Shown here piece after piece: positions 52,301 to 60,761 of a DNA stretch of 64,000 bases (position 1 is the stretch's first letter; each line of letters starts with the position of its first letter). The notes beneath the pieces were generated by a model that was not told the DNA's origin, did no database searches, and was given only the letters and a program-made list of their open reading frames with translations. The stretch is from a virus. The position numbers and the translations under genes were made by a program. The DNA is taken from IMG/VR virus record IMGVR_UViG_3300013111_000325, positions 1-64,000 of that record, one strand, 5' to 3'.

Positions 52301-53177
52301 AGAAACTGTTAGTGCAAGTTATGATACTGAAACGAGTATTGGTACATTAACTGTTAACGATGGTAATATTAGTCTTGATGTTGCTAGTCACGATCATGCT
52401 ACTTATGGTTTAAAATTAGGAGGCTCACTTGTAACATCATCTGCTGATGAGTTGAATATACTCGATGGATGTTTAGCAGATGTAACCGAATTAAATAGAT
52501 TACAAATTGTTAGCTTAGGACAAACCCAGGTTTCGAGATTTTTACACACAGATGATGAAAATAGAGTTGATTTTACTGCACTTGACGAAACAAAACCTGG
52601 ACAGATTACGGTAGCAAATGTAGTTGTAACTGGTACCACGACATCCTCTTCAAATACAACAGGAGCTTTAAAAGTAACTGGTGGTGCAGGAATTGCAAAG
52701 AGTGTAAACATTGGTCAAAAATTAACAGTTTATGGTAATACAACTTTCAATTCAAATGTCACAATTGCCGCAAGTGTTACTGATAACAGAATATTTTATG
52801 ATAATACGACTGATGATTTAAACTTAAAATTAAGAGTTGTCAGTTTTGGAACAACAAGTACGACTACAACTGATATTGGTGAGGATGCAAATAATGTTCT
52901 TGTTTTTGGAAATGGAGTTGCACCTTCAACAGTTCCTGAAGGACAAGCATATCTATATGCCAGAAATGTATCCGGAGGTGCGGATGATGGACTAACTCAC
53001 TTATTCACAAAAGATGAAGGTGGCAATGAAACTCAATTAGGACCGCATAATAAAGATAACGAATGGGAGTTTTATTCACGCAATACTAAAACTGGTAAAG
53101 TTACAAGAATAAATATGGAACGAATGATACGTAAATTAGAAGAATTTACAGGAGAAACTTTTATTGAAAATGAATAA
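49386..53177 (+). CDS. Long tail fibre-like repeat protein
   Basis: 1263 residues. The N-terminal module MADKRISGLTAMTTISKDDI then LLVVDDPAGTPTNKKVSIEK resembles the previous gene. Residues about 60-800 are degenerate repeats built on patterns such as NTVISSNVTMSGANVNI, consistent with a beta-helix or triple-stranded fibre. It ends with WEFYSRNTKTGKVTRINMER and LEEFTGETFIENE, a tail I have seen at the C-terminus of marine phage fibres. Very rich in Asn, Thr, Gly and Ala. Likely a host-recognition or whisker fibre. Confidence 0.8.
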   Translation: MADKRISGLTAMTTISKDDILLVVDDPAGTPTNKKVSIEKFFANVEPQIVFANVTAASNSTASSVTFRGGIGVSKNIIVDGNVTVNGVFTLAGNGAITNLSSDITPDTTITYDLGNSIASWKDVYVQKIVGHSGAIEVDANATFSANLTTTGANVYVNGTDLTVDANTTFKANLIVHSDTTNTVINSGNTHITSNTLLAGTNTVISSNLSSSANLTQTGILSLFNGANLTSNANATFFGNVSLGVTSGGGNPKGTDTVLLKIDAGNTFSSSNTTLEGTNTVISSNVTMSGANVNITGSNNYITANTTLTANLNITGANVYISPTGVANVYIKGNITTTGNTALGDDLSVAGNVNVTDTTDSETNTTGSIVTAGGVGIAKSLWVGENVNIHGNLHANGNITADGGTITLGSDDTDTVSFGADVGSHIIPDTDSTYDLGTTAKRFRNIWLDDAVATGNVNASGDITATGNVSGLFGNFTDNVKISTDKSLQLRDDTEYIHSNADGEISVISGSKVTITTTSLNTSANTTLAGETANVTANLFISGANTKISSANTTLDGTKTTIEGDDLVVTANTALPAFTSNTILVTTSANTNLDGSVNISGNVEMLHTVNVAANTFIGGHANVRGTSEVAGNVVMGSTSAGSKVTIHANNNLIINSNNENEFIKLDTKRTELYSNVNLDIAKHILAGNGVYVQDGTSVVFGGQLSINDTISTEGLLLLEDGTAYDSGTDDGAFILEDGGTDRIGSNSTGMIIGGDMILDNSEISSANGVISLGTYNGLANGVIRVSDAYNLPNTAGANGQFLRLLHGNIVFSSGSGTNMTDLHQDLTPQLGGKLDTDDYIITNDAQANVVIHGNTSVSSSAGVKLGSHPTLYTFVKDTNGRLGVNTIDPGHSLEVIGTFRASNDGEFSEDLDITSHNGIDIGLKLAGTLITSTAAEINTLDGFTGDVADLNKLSGTSDTLAPADLNAVENFEETVSASYDTETSIGTLTVNDGNISLDVASHDHATYGLKLGGSLVTSSADELNILDGCLADVTELNRLQIVSLGQTQVSRFLHTDDENRVDFTALDETKPGQITVANVVVTGTTTSSSNTTGALKVTGGAGIAKSVNIGQKLTVYGNTTFNSNVTIAASVTDNRIFYDNTTDDLNLKLRVVSFGTTSTTTTDIGEDANNVLVFGNGVAPSTVPEGQAYLYARNVSGGADDGLTHLFTKDEGGNETQLGPHNKDNEWEFYSRNTKTGKVTRINMERMIRKLEEFTGETFIENE

Positions 53178-53188
53178 TATGGAGCATT

Positions 53189-53386
53189 ATGGATAAAGAG
53201 CATGTTGAAAATGAAGTTGAAAGATTGACAAAAGATAAAATTCAAATTGAAACATCGATTGTCACATATGAGAAAGAATTGGCGAAGTTAAAGGCACAGA
53301 ATGATATGTTAACAGGTGCCTTACAAACTTGTAATTATTTTTTATCTCAATATGAAGAAGTAAAAGAAGAAACTGATAGTGTTTGA
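53189..53386 (+). CDS. Small coiled-coil protein
   Basis: 65 residues, almost all predicted coiled coil (VERLTKDKIQIETSIVTYEK). It follows the fibre gene by 11 nt and overlaps the next by 8 nt. It may aid fibre assembly. Not recognised. Confidence 0.55.
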   Translation: MDKEHVENEVERLTKDKIQIETSIVTYEKELAKLKAQNDMLTGALQTCNYFLSQYEEVKEETDSV

Positions 53387-53768
53387 AAATTTAAATGAAG
53401 ATAATTTTATATTATATGCGATGAAATATTATGAAAATACACAATGTTTAAGCGAGGTGGAATTTCATAATGATTTAAAAATTATAAAATATATTAAAAG
53501 ATTATTGAATAGATATTCGAAGACAGGTAAGATAAAGGAAAGATTAATGCTTAATCATTTAATTATGCTATCAAATGTTTTTCCTATTCCAGTGTTGGTA
53601 AGAATATTATTTTTGAAGATACCTGAAGATTATTGGAAAGAATTGAAAACGTTTTTGATTTTTTTGAAATATATGCCAGAAGTGATTTCAAGTATTAATC
53701 AAAGAACTATTATTAGTTCAGATATAGGTGTTGATTTGTACATAGCAGAGAAACTAAGGAAAATTTAA
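53379..53768 (+). CDS. Conserved marine myophage protein of unknown function
   Basis: 129 residues from a GTG start. MFENLNEDNFILYAMKYYEN, then LKIIKYIKRLLNRYSKTGKI and KERLMLNHLIMLSNVFPIP, form a pattern I associate with a small helical protein widespread in marine T4-like phages. Ends LYIAEKLRKI. Overlaps the next ATG by 1 nt (TAATG). Role unknown, probably structural or assembly. Confidence 0.7.
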   Translation: MFENLNEDNFILYAMKYYENTQCLSEVEFHNDLKIIKYIKRLLNRYSKTGKIKERLMLNHLIMLSNVFPIPVLVRILFLKIPEDYWKELKTFLIFLKYMPEVISSINQRTIISSDIGVDLYIAEKLRKI

Positions 53769-54514
53769 TGTCTCTATTAAAGTCAGCAGGAAACATATAT
53801 TTTGCTTATCAATTTTTAACGAAATTGACAACTCCATTTGAAAAGACCGAGGCATATAAATTAGGTATAATAGATGAAAAAGGCAAAGTTTTAAAGAAAC
53901 GAAGCAAACTCAAAAGTCAAGAAGAGAGAGATGCATACACGATAACAGATACTATGATCTTTAATCTTAAAAAACTATTAGGTAAAGTGCCTGGTGGTAA
54001 AACAAGGTTTGCAACATTTGCCGCCGCATTATTTTTACTTAAAGAAGATTTAACTTATAGACATTATCAAGATCAGAGTTTTTTACAAGAAGAATTTTTC
54101 AAGTTTATGAAAACAGATGAAAAAAATGTACAAATGGTGAGAGAACAGATTACATTAAGAGAAAAATATCTTGAAGAGTTAGATGCAGGCAGTGGTAATA
54201 TAGCAAGTATTGGTGTAGGACCAGATGGTGAACCTCCAGGTATTACGGCGGCACAAAAAAAGAAAAAAAGAGAAAAATTTGCAGGGGCAGAGGTTTTCAC
54301 AGTTGACCCAAATGTATTCATGAAAGCAAGATTTGGTAAAAAGAAATATGCAAAATATGAGAATTATGTAGGTAATGATGAAGTAGGTGAAGAGATAAGA
54401 CAATACGGTAGAGCAAATCCAAGTAAACCTATCATAATTAAAGATAGTTTAACTGGGGCCATGCTTTATCTTAAATACGGAAAAGATAATGCAAGGATTC
54501 AAAACTTTTATTAA
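53768..54514 (+). CDS. Conserved structural-type protein
   Basis: 248 residues. The N-terminal 60 residues (LLKSAGNIYFAYQFLTKLTT) are helical, followed by a charged middle and a Gly-rich patch (GSGNIASIGVGPDGEPPGIT). The C-terminal FTVDPNVFMKARFGKKKYAK then IIIKDSLTGAMLYLKYG is ordered-looking. It lies in a structural neighbourhood and overlaps the next gene by 26 nt. Not assigned to a T4 gene. Confidence 0.6.
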   Translation: MSLLKSAGNIYFAYQFLTKLTTPFEKTEAYKLGIIDEKGKVLKKRSKLKSQEERDAYTITDTMIFNLKKLLGKVPGGKTRFATFAAALFLLKEDLTYRHYQDQSFLQEEFFKFMKTDEKNVQMVREQITLREKYLEELDAGSGNIASIGVGPDGEPPGITAAQKKKKREKFAGAEVFTVDPNVFMKARFGKKKYAKYENYVGNDEVGEEIRQYGRANPSKPIIIKDSLTGAMLYLKYGKDNARIQNFY

Positions 54515-54716
54515 AAACAGTAAAAAAAGAACAGTTGGCAATTCAACTTTGGAATACTCTACTGGTGCTTTACCGCCAATAGACGGAAAATGTCCAGACG
54601 GATTTACTATGCACAATGAATTAGGAGGTTGTGTGCCAGCAGGACCAGAATTGCATGATATGAGTATGCCTGAAGTAGGTGACTCATATCCTGCTGGGAC
54701 CCCGAAAAATGTTTAG
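54489..54716 (+). CDS. Small protein with internal-protein-like start
   Basis: 75 residues. MQGFKTFIKNSKKRT resembles the start of capsid-targeted proteins but lacks the Glu of a gp21 site. The C-terminal part is Pro/Gly-rich with two Cys (DGKCPDGFTM and GGCVPAGP). Possible virion minor protein. Confidence 0.5.
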   Translation: MQGFKTFIKNSKKRTVGNSTLEYSTGALPPIDGKCPDGFTMHNELGGCVPAGPELHDMSMPEVGDSYPAGTPKNV

Positions 54717-54723
54717 GAGTTAA

Positions 54724-55659
54724 ATGGCAGTTATAAGACAAAATTTAGAATTATTATCACCTGACGAAGGTGATGCTGATGGTTCTAGACAAAATAAAAT
54801 TACGTTCTATGGTTTTAAAAGTGGTGATGCCGATTTCAATGATGTCACAAGTGGTATTGGGCCTACAACTCAAGCAACAGGAACTGGATTAAACGATGCA
54901 ACATTTGGAGGATCTTATACGGGCAGTTCGACAAAAACTTATCAAGTAAAAATTACAGCCGTTGGAACTCCAGATTCTTTTCAATATAGTGATGACGGAG
55001 GATCTACTTTTAATGGGGTAAACATAGAGATAAGAAGTGATGGTGTTCAAGCATTAGCCGAGGGTGTTACAATTATTTTTGGAGCAACAACAGGACATAC
55101 GTTAAATGATGTATGGGAATCAACAGTTATTGTTCCTCTCACAACTTTAACTGCTCCACACAAAATGGCTGAAATTGAAGTAAATCATCCAGGAACAAGT
55201 GCCGATGTAAAAGGTAGATTGATTTTACGGTCAAATGATGGCGGACAGATAGGAAGTGTGTCAATTCATGCCGCCGTTGGATCTCCAGCAACTGGAGATA
55301 TTACAACAAGTGGCGATTATACAGGAGGTCCATCACCTGTCACTTATTATATCAAAACAACAGATATAACATCCACACCTCACAAGTGGGCATGGAGCAC
55401 AAATAATTTAAATTATAGTGATGATATTGACATGGCAACAAGTGCTACGGCTGTAGAAAAAGGTATATCTATTGCATGGACAGGAACAACTGCAGGTGAT
55501 GCTGTTGGTGATATTTATAAGTTTTCAGTTGGGCAAGATAACGTGCAATTACATGCAAATGGAGACATGGTCGTTTCTGATAAAGTAGTTTCAGAAGGTG
55601 GTCATTATGTGCCTAAAATTTTCGATGTGAGTGGAACTCTACTTAATACATATTCGTAA
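54724..55659 (+). CDS. Structural protein with two tandem beta domains
   Basis: 311 residues. Two related domains occur near 60-140 and 195-270. Both begin G-x-YTG and continue with TY-x-(V/I)K(I/T) and a W/F-x-(Y/W)S pattern, then GVTI or GISI with a GHTLNDVW/GDAVGDIY end. Such domains recur in virion and fibre proteins. The C-terminus ends GGHYVPKIFDVSGTLLNTYS. The N-terminal segment ITFYGFKSGDADF is polar. Function: virion decoration or tail protein, by composition only. Confidence 0.65.
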   Translation: MAVIRQNLELLSPDEGDADGSRQNKITFYGFKSGDADFNDVTSGIGPTTQATGTGLNDATFGGSYTGSSTKTYQVKITAVGTPDSFQYSDDGGSTFNGVNIEIRSDGVQALAEGVTIIFGATTGHTLNDVWESTVIVPLTTLTAPHKMAEIEVNHPGTSADVKGRLILRSNDGGQIGSVSIHAAVGSPATGDITTSGDYTGGPSPVTYYIKTTDITSTPHKWAWSTNNLNYSDDIDMATSATAVEKGISIAWTGTTAGDAVGDIYKFSVGQDNVQLHANGDMVVSDKVVSEGGHYVPKIFDVSGTLLNTYS

Positions 55660-55689
55660 TGACTGATTTTAAACAGAATGGAGAAATAA

Positions 55690-56043
55690 ATGTCTGAAAG
55701 AGGTATTAAAGAAACAAAAGAAGTTTTGGCTTTTGTTTTCAGTCTTGGTAATGCGATAAAAGTTAGTTTGTCTGATGGAGATTTTGATTTTTGGGATGCC
55801 AAAAATTTTGTAGAGCCTTTAAAAAAAATTGCTCCTGCAGTAGAAAATATTGATGAAGTTCTTCCAGAATTAGAAGATTTGTCCTTGGATGAGGTTATGG
55901 AATTAACTAAATATTCTATGACAGAGTTGGGTTTAGGGGGAAATATCGATATAGATGCTGAGGTCGAAGCCGCCGCAGAAACAGTACAAAATGCTATTAC
56001 CATGGGTAAAAGTTTATTAAAAATAGTCAATGGCATCGGATAA
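55690..56043 (+). CDS. Hypothetical helical protein
   Basis: 117 residues, acidic, helical, with GGAG shortly before the ATG. FWDAKNFVEPLKKIAPAVEN then IDEVLPELEDLSLDEVMELT suggests a compact helical bundle. Three nt separate it from the next gene, a membrane/coil protein, so the two may act together. Not recognised. Confidence 0.6.
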   Translation: MSERGIKETKEVLAFVFSLGNAIKVSLSDGDFDFWDAKNFVEPLKKIAPAVENIDEVLPELEDLSLDEVMELTKYSMTELGLGGNIDIDAEVEAAAETVQNAITMGKSLLKIVNGIG

Positions 56044-56046
56044 TTA

Positions 56047-56256
56047 ATGGAACACGAGAATTTGGTACAAATGATTATAACGCCTATGATAGTGGCTATC
56101 ATTGCTATGATAGGTTGGAGTCTTGCTTCTGTTATAGAATTAAAAGAAGAAGTGGCTCAGGTTAAATCAGAAGTAAAATATATTTCAAAGCAAGTTGATT
56201 TGTTGCGAGATCAGCTTGCTTTGGTATATGATGTGGAAATGTATGCAAAACAATGA
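56047..56256 (+). CDS. Small membrane-anchored coiled-coil protein
   Basis: 69 residues: a hydrophobic segment at about 10-30 (IITPMIVAIIAMIGWSLASV) and then a coiled coil (EEVAQVKSEVKYISKQVDLL). This layout is seen in hemolysin XhlA-type and some holin or spanin-like proteins. A role in the host membrane is inferred. Overlaps the next ORF by 14 nt. Confidence 0.6.
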   Translation: MEHENLVQMIITPMIVAIIAMIGWSLASVIELKEEVAQVKSEVKYISKQVDLLRDQLALVYDVEMYAKQ

Positions 56257-56389
56257 TCTTGTGAAATTAGCACTATCTCTTAAAAAAAAGACAAAGACAA
56301 GAGATCTGGTTCCTCTTTATGAATTTGCTAAAAAAAATAATATAAAAGAAGAAGAACTTATAACTGTAATCAAACAGGTTGGGATATAA
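56243..56389 (+). CDS. Small basic hypothetical protein
   Basis: 48 residues from ATG 56243, beginning MQNNDLVKLALSLKKKTKTR and ending EEELITVIKQVGI, helical and basic. Earlier in-frame ATGs are less likely, as they lie deep in the previous gene. It ends 1 nt before the primase promoter. Not recognised. Confidence 0.5.
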   Translation: MQNNDLVKLALSLKKKTKTRDLVPLYEFAKKNNIKEEELITVIKQVGI

Positions 56390-56390
56390 T

Positions 56391-56419
56391 TTGACATTTT
56401 GAACTTTTTGTTATATAAT
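56391..56419 (+). promoter_or_regulatory. sigma70-type promoter for gene 61 and the nucleotide genes
   Basis: TTGACA, 17 nt, TATAAT: ideal hexamers and spacing, 32 nt before the primase ATG. Confidence 0.92.
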
Positions 56420-56450
56420 ATAGTTATTTTCAACCCTTTCATTTTATATT

Positions 56451-57464
56451 ATGAGTATCTACATTGATCAAAAATTCATCAATTTACTCTCAGGACAATT
56501 AGAACGATTTACACGCAAAAGAGATGATCTGTATAATTTCAGATGTCCTATCTGTGGTGATTCACAAAAGAAAAAACATAAAGCGAGAGGCTATGTCTAT
56601 CGTAAAGAAAATCTTTTGTTTTATCGATGTCATAATTGTTCTGCGAGTATGAGTCTTGCCAATCTTATCAAGCAAATAAATCCTACCTTACATAAACAAT
56701 ATGTTCTTGAAAGTTATACAAATAATGCTTCTACGTTTTCTCCAGTAGAAAAACCTGAATTCAAGTTTGAGCCACCTAAATTTTCTGATAGTCTTTCACC
56801 TTTACAAAAATTGAAGTCAATCAATTTACTTAATGACGAGCATTATTGTAAAGAGTATGTGAATAAGAGAGGCATACCGAAAGAGCATCATAGAAATTTA
56901 TTCTATACAGAAAATTTTAAGACTTTTGTTCAAGGTCTTGAAATCTCCGATGTTGATATATATAAGCATCTTTATGAAGAGCCGAGGTTAGTGATTCCTT
57001 TCTTTGATAAATCACGGAAGATGTTTGCCGTTCAAGGACGAGCCCTAGGTCAATCGGACCTGAGATATATTACTGTAAGAATTGATGAACAATACCCTAA
57101 AATATATGGTCTTGATAGAGTTGATATAAGTAAGCCAATTTATGTAGTCGAAGGTCCGATTGACTCCTTGTTCATAGATAATTGTATTGCGGTTGCAGGT
57201 GGTGATTTAGTTTCAGCAATAAAACATTTCATTAATCAAGAACTGATATTTGTTTACGATAATGAAAGAAGAAATCGTGAGACAATCAAAAAGATGGAAG
57301 CAACAATTGAGAGACACCATAAAATAGTAATTTGGCCTCGGTACATAGAGCATAAAGATATTAATGATATGATTTTGAGTGGAATAGATGTTATAAATGA
57401 GTTAAAAAATAATGTCTATTCTGGTCTAATTGCGAAAACAAAAATGTTGGAATTTAAAATATGA
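56451..57464 (+). CDS. 61: DNA primase, T4 gp61
   Basis: 337 residues (T4: 342). The N-terminal zinc ribbon FRCPICGDSQ...YRCHNCSASM is followed by the TOPRIM catalytic block IYVVEGPIDSLFID, AVAGGDLVSA and LIFVYDNERRN (metal-binding acids). It makes pentaribonucleotide primers on the lagging strand with gp41. It overlaps thyX by 4 nt (ATGA). Confidence 0.95.
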   Translation: MSIYIDQKFINLLSGQLERFTRKRDDLYNFRCPICGDSQKKKHKARGYVYRKENLLFYRCHNCSASMSLANLIKQINPTLHKQYVLESYTNNASTFSPVEKPEFKFEPPKFSDSLSPLQKLKSINLLNDEHYCKEYVNKRGIPKEHHRNLFYTENFKTFVQGLEISDVDIYKHLYEEPRLVIPFFDKSRKMFAVQGRALGQSDLRYITVRIDEQYPKIYGLDRVDISKPIYVVEGPIDSLFIDNCIAVAGGDLVSAIKHFINQELIFVYDNERRNRETIKKMEATIERHHKIVIWPRYIEHKDINDMILSGIDVINELKNNVYSGLIAKTKMLEFKI

Positions 57465-58276
57465 AAATACATAAGCATGGTTTTGTGAAGTTATTAGAAG
57501 TGATGGGTAATGATGAGGAAGTTGAAAATGCCGCCCGAATTAGTTACGGTGAAGGTACACGGAAGGTTAACCAAACAAGAAACCTAATTCGTTATTTGAT
57601 GAGACACAAACATACATCACCATTTGAGATGTGCGAAGTGAAGTTTCATATTAAACTACCAATATTCGTGATGAGACAACTTGTTAGACATAGGACTGCT
57701 AACATAAACGAATACTCTGGTCGGTACTCATTAATGAGTGATGAATTTTATTTGCCTGCTGAAGCCGATGTACAAGAACAATCAGAAACAAACAATCAAG
57801 GTCGTGGTCAAGATTTGGATCAAGAAAATAAAATTCTTGTTTTAAGTCGCATGGTTGCAACTACCGATCAGGCAAAAGAGTGTTATAGACAAATTGCTAA
57901 CCCTACTCTTCTAGATGGATTTTATGAAGGGTTTAAGGGTATTGCAAGAGAAATTGCAAGAACAGTTTTACCAGTTTCAAATTACACCGAGTGTATTTGG
58001 AAAATAGATTTACATAACTTTTTTCATTTTGCAAAATTACGTATGGATGCTCACGCACAAAAAGAGATACAAGATTACGCAAGTGCAATGTATGAATTGG
58101 TAAAACCACATTTTCCTATTTGTTGTGAAGCCTTTGAAGACTATATTTTAAACTCAAAGACATTTTCCGCCAAAGAGATGAGGATTATCAAAGAGAATCT
58201 AAATGGAAGTTGGGTAATGGCAAAATATGGTCTATCAGAACGAGAATCAAAAGAATTTTTAGAAAAATTAAAATAA
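57461..58276 (+). CDS. thyX: Flavin-dependent thymidylate synthase ThyX
   Basis: 271 residues. The ThyX motif appears as RHRTANINEYSGRYS (RHR-x7-S), preceded by RHKHTSPFEMCEVKFHIKLP. The C-terminal region has ARTVLPVSNYTECIWKIDLH and NFFHFAKLRMDAHAQKEIQD. It converts dUMP to dTMP using FAD and methylene-THF. Marine phages and SAR11 commonly use ThyX, not ThyA. Works with the dUTPase and NrdJ. Nine bases separate it from nrdJ. Confidence 0.96.
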   Translation: MKIHKHGFVKLLEVMGNDEEVENAARISYGEGTRKVNQTRNLIRYLMRHKHTSPFEMCEVKFHIKLPIFVMRQLVRHRTANINEYSGRYSLMSDEFYLPAEADVQEQSETNNQGRGQDLDQENKILVLSRMVATTDQAKECYRQIANPTLLDGFYEGFKGIAREIARTVLPVSNYTECIWKIDLHNFFHFAKLRMDAHAQKEIQDYASAMYELVKPHFPICCEAFEDYILNSKTFSAKEMRIIKENLNGSWVMAKYGLSERESKEFLEKLK

Positions 58277-58285
58277 GGAGCAAAA

Positions 58286-60217
58286 ATGCCTCTACCTACC
58301 GAGTACCAATCATTTATTCACTTATCAAGATATGCAAGATGGAATTATACATTAAAACGTAGAGAATCATGGGAAGAAACAGTTGACAGATTGGTTACTT
58401 TTTTTAAAGAACATTTAGATACAAAACATAGTTTTAAATTAGATAATGGGTTAGAGGCAGATCTGAGAGAGGCTATCACTAATCTAGATGTTATGCCTAG
58501 CATGAGATGCTTGATGACCGCAGGTGAAGCCCTTAAGAAAGAAAACATTGCAGGATATAATTGTTCATATGTTAAGGTAGATGTTCCAAGATCCTTTGAT
58601 GAAGTGTTGTATATTCTCATGAATGGTACTGGTGTGGGATTTTCAGTAGAAGAAGAGTATGTGGCTCAATTACCAATAGTTGCCGAAGAGTTTCATGAGA
58701 CTGACACAACAATAGTTGTAGCAGATAGTAAATTAGGATGGGCTAAAGCATATAAAGAATTACTCTCACTTATTTGGCAAGGTCAAATACCAAAGTGGGA
58801 TCTTTCAAATGTGAGACCTGCAGGAGCACCACTCAAAACATTTGGAGGTAGAGCATCAGGTCCTGAGCCATTAGATGAACTGTTTAAGTTTACAATAAAT
58901 ACATTTCAGAATAGTGCAGGGCGTAAACTTAAACCGGTAGAAGCACATGATATTATATGTAAAATTGCAGAAATTGTTGTTGTTGGTGGGGTCCGCCGTT
59001 CTGCTCTTATCAGCCTGTCAAACTTACAAGACGAAACAATGCGACATGCTAAGTCAGGACAGTGGTGGGAGAATAATAAACAACGAGCCCTCGCCAATAA
59101 TTCGGTTAACTATAAAGAAAAGCCAGACATTGGGACTTTCATGCGAGAGTGGCTATCCCTCTACGATTCTAAATCGGGAGAGCGTGGAATCTATAACAGT
59201 ATGTCGGCCAAAAAACAAGTAGAAAGTTTAAACAATGAAGAAGAAATCAGAAGAGAACCAAGAGAAGACTTTGGAACTAACCCCTGCAGTGAGATCATAC
59301 TTAGAAGCAGAGAGTTTTGCAACCTTTCAGAAGTCGTTGTCCGTGGACGGGACACTGCCGAATCTTTACGGAAGAAAGTTCGCATGGCGACTATCCTTGG
59401 CACATTTCAATCAACCCTCACAAATTTCAAATACCTCTCCAGAGAGTGGAAACGAAACTGCGATGAAGAACGACTTCTTGGAGTCTCTCTCACAGGAATA
59501 ATGGACAATGCTCTTACAAATGGTAAGAAAAAAGGGCTAGAAGATTTATTAGAGAATCTTAAACAAGAAGCGGTTGCAACAAACAAAGAATTTGCAGAGA
59601 AACTTGACATTCCTCAATCTGCCGCTATTACATGCGTTAAGCCAAGCGGAACGGTTAGTCAGTTAGTCGATTCTGCATCAGGTATCCATGCCAGACATAA
59701 TCCATATTACATTAGAACTGTACGTGCAGACAACAAAGATCCTTTGTGTGCGTTCATGAAAGATGCAGGGTTTCCAAACGAAGCAGATGTAATGAAACCA
59801 CAACATACAACTGTATTTTCATTTCCAATGCAGAGTCCAAAAAATGCAGTATTTAGACAAGATATGACCGCAAAAGAGCAACTTGAACTCTGGCAGAAAT
59901 ATCAAACTCATTGGTGTGAGCATAAACCATCAGTGACAATTTCAGTCAAAGAACATGAATGGATGGAAGTAGGTAACTGGGTTTGGGACAACTTTGACAA
60001 TATCAGTGGTATCTCATTTCTTCCTTTTAATGAACATACTTATCGTCAAGCACCATATCAAGATTGTACAAAAGAAGAATATGAAGAAGCATTGAAAACA
60101 ATGCCAAAAAATGTTGATTGGTTACAGTTGGCTAAATACGAAGAGCAAGACTTTACTGCTGGAGCACAAGAATTGGCTTGTGCCTCCGATGGTGGTTGTG
60201 AAGTGGTGGACATCTAA
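58286..60217 (+). CDS. nrdJ: Class II (B12-dependent) ribonucleotide reductase
   Basis: 643 residues, monomeric RTPR-like type. Key blocks are MPSMRCLMTAG, GYNCSYVKVD (active-site Cys), LYILMNGTGVGFSVE, NPCSEIILRSREFCNLSEVV (thiyl Cys and Glu), and KPSGTVSQLVDSASGIHARH. The C-terminal CASDGGC is the redox pair for reactivation. It needs adenosylcobalamin instead of a NrdB subunit or a glycyl radical. T4 itself uses class I; class II suits a B12-dependent host. Its TAATG end couples to a small gene. Confidence 0.95.
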   Translation: MPLPTEYQSFIHLSRYARWNYTLKRRESWEETVDRLVTFFKEHLDTKHSFKLDNGLEADLREAITNLDVMPSMRCLMTAGEALKKENIAGYNCSYVKVDVPRSFDEVLYILMNGTGVGFSVEEEYVAQLPIVAEEFHETDTTIVVADSKLGWAKAYKELLSLIWQGQIPKWDLSNVRPAGAPLKTFGGRASGPEPLDELFKFTINTFQNSAGRKLKPVEAHDIICKIAEIVVVGGVRRSALISLSNLQDETMRHAKSGQWWENNKQRALANNSVNYKEKPDIGTFMREWLSLYDSKSGERGIYNSMSAKKQVESLNNEEEIRREPREDFGTNPCSEIILRSREFCNLSEVVVRGRDTAESLRKKVRMATILGTFQSTLTNFKYLSREWKRNCDEERLLGVSLTGIMDNALTNGKKKGLEDLLENLKQEAVATNKEFAEKLDIPQSAAITCVKPSGTVSQLVDSASGIHARHNPYYIRTVRADNKDPLCAFMKDAGFPNEADVMKPQHTTVFSFPMQSPKNAVFRQDMTAKEQLELWQKYQTHWCEHKPSVTISVKEHEWMEVGNWVWDNFDNISGISFLPFNEHTYRQAPYQDCTKEEYEEALKTMPKNVDWLQLAKYEEQDFTAGAQELACASDGGCEVVDI

Positions 60218-60420
60218 TGCAAGTATTATCAGATGCGTTGTCCGAGAAAGATGAATTATATCAGACTATACGACACTATGAGGACTTATTAAGCGAACAA
60301 TTGATCGTTCCATCACACCTATATAATGCAGTAAAGATAAAAGAATTGCGAGAAAAACTATATTATTATAAGGCTGAATACGATGGATATGTCAATGGTC
60401 CCAGAACACTATGCGGATAA
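60217..60420 (+). CDS. Small hypothetical protein
   Basis: 67 residues, overlapping the nrdJ stop (TAATG). Helical and charged (ALSEKDELYQTIRHYEDLLS, KIKELREKLYYYKAEYDGYV). It overlaps the next ORF by 38 nt. Not recognised. Confidence 0.55.
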   Translation: MQVLSDALSEKDELYQTIRHYEDLLSEQLIVPSHLYNAVKIKELREKLYYYKAEYDGYVNGPRTLCG

Positions 60421-60628
60421 TCTCCTAGCGGAGATCATGGACGAGATTGAAAATGAAATGACTAGGGTTTCTAACTTACGAGAAAAAATAAGAAGAAACC
60501 CTAAACCAGACCTTAATCATTTGGTCATGCCAGAACGACTTAAATGTTATTCTGACGGACTTAAACATTGTTATCATTTATTAAAAAAATATAAGGATTC
60601 GGAGAGGCCTGCAAATGAACGAGATTGA
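60383..60628 (+). CDS. Small hypothetical protein
   Basis: 81 residues; helical and charged (NLLAEIMDEIENEMTRVSNL), then a basic NLREKIRRNPKPDLNHLV. It overlaps both neighbours in other frames, as is usual for tiny genes in this unit. Not recognised. Confidence 0.55.
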   Translation: MDMSMVPEHYADNLLAEIMDEIENEMTRVSNLREKIRRNPKPDLNHLVMPERLKCYSDGLKHCYHLLKKYKDSERPANERD

Positions 60629-60761
60629 AAAGGATTTTGATTGCGTTGAGTGTAGCGAATCATATATAGTTACATGGACTAGTCATAGGGCACCATCCCA
60701 CTGTCCTTTTTGCGGTGCCTATGTAGAAACACCAGAAGAAGATGAAGATAATTGGGATTGA
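60615..60761 (+). CDS. Zinc-ribbon microprotein
   Basis: 48 residues. CVECSESY and CPFCGAYV form two CxxC pairs about 22 residues apart, a complete zinc ribbon; the tail is acidic (ETPEEDEDNWD). Clear cysteine spacing supports a real gene. It overlaps the RuvC-like gene by 20 nt. It may bind nucleic acid or a polymerase; unproven. Confidence 0.65.
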   Translation: MNEIEKDFDCVECSESYIVTWTSHRAPSHCPFCGAYVETPEEDEDNWD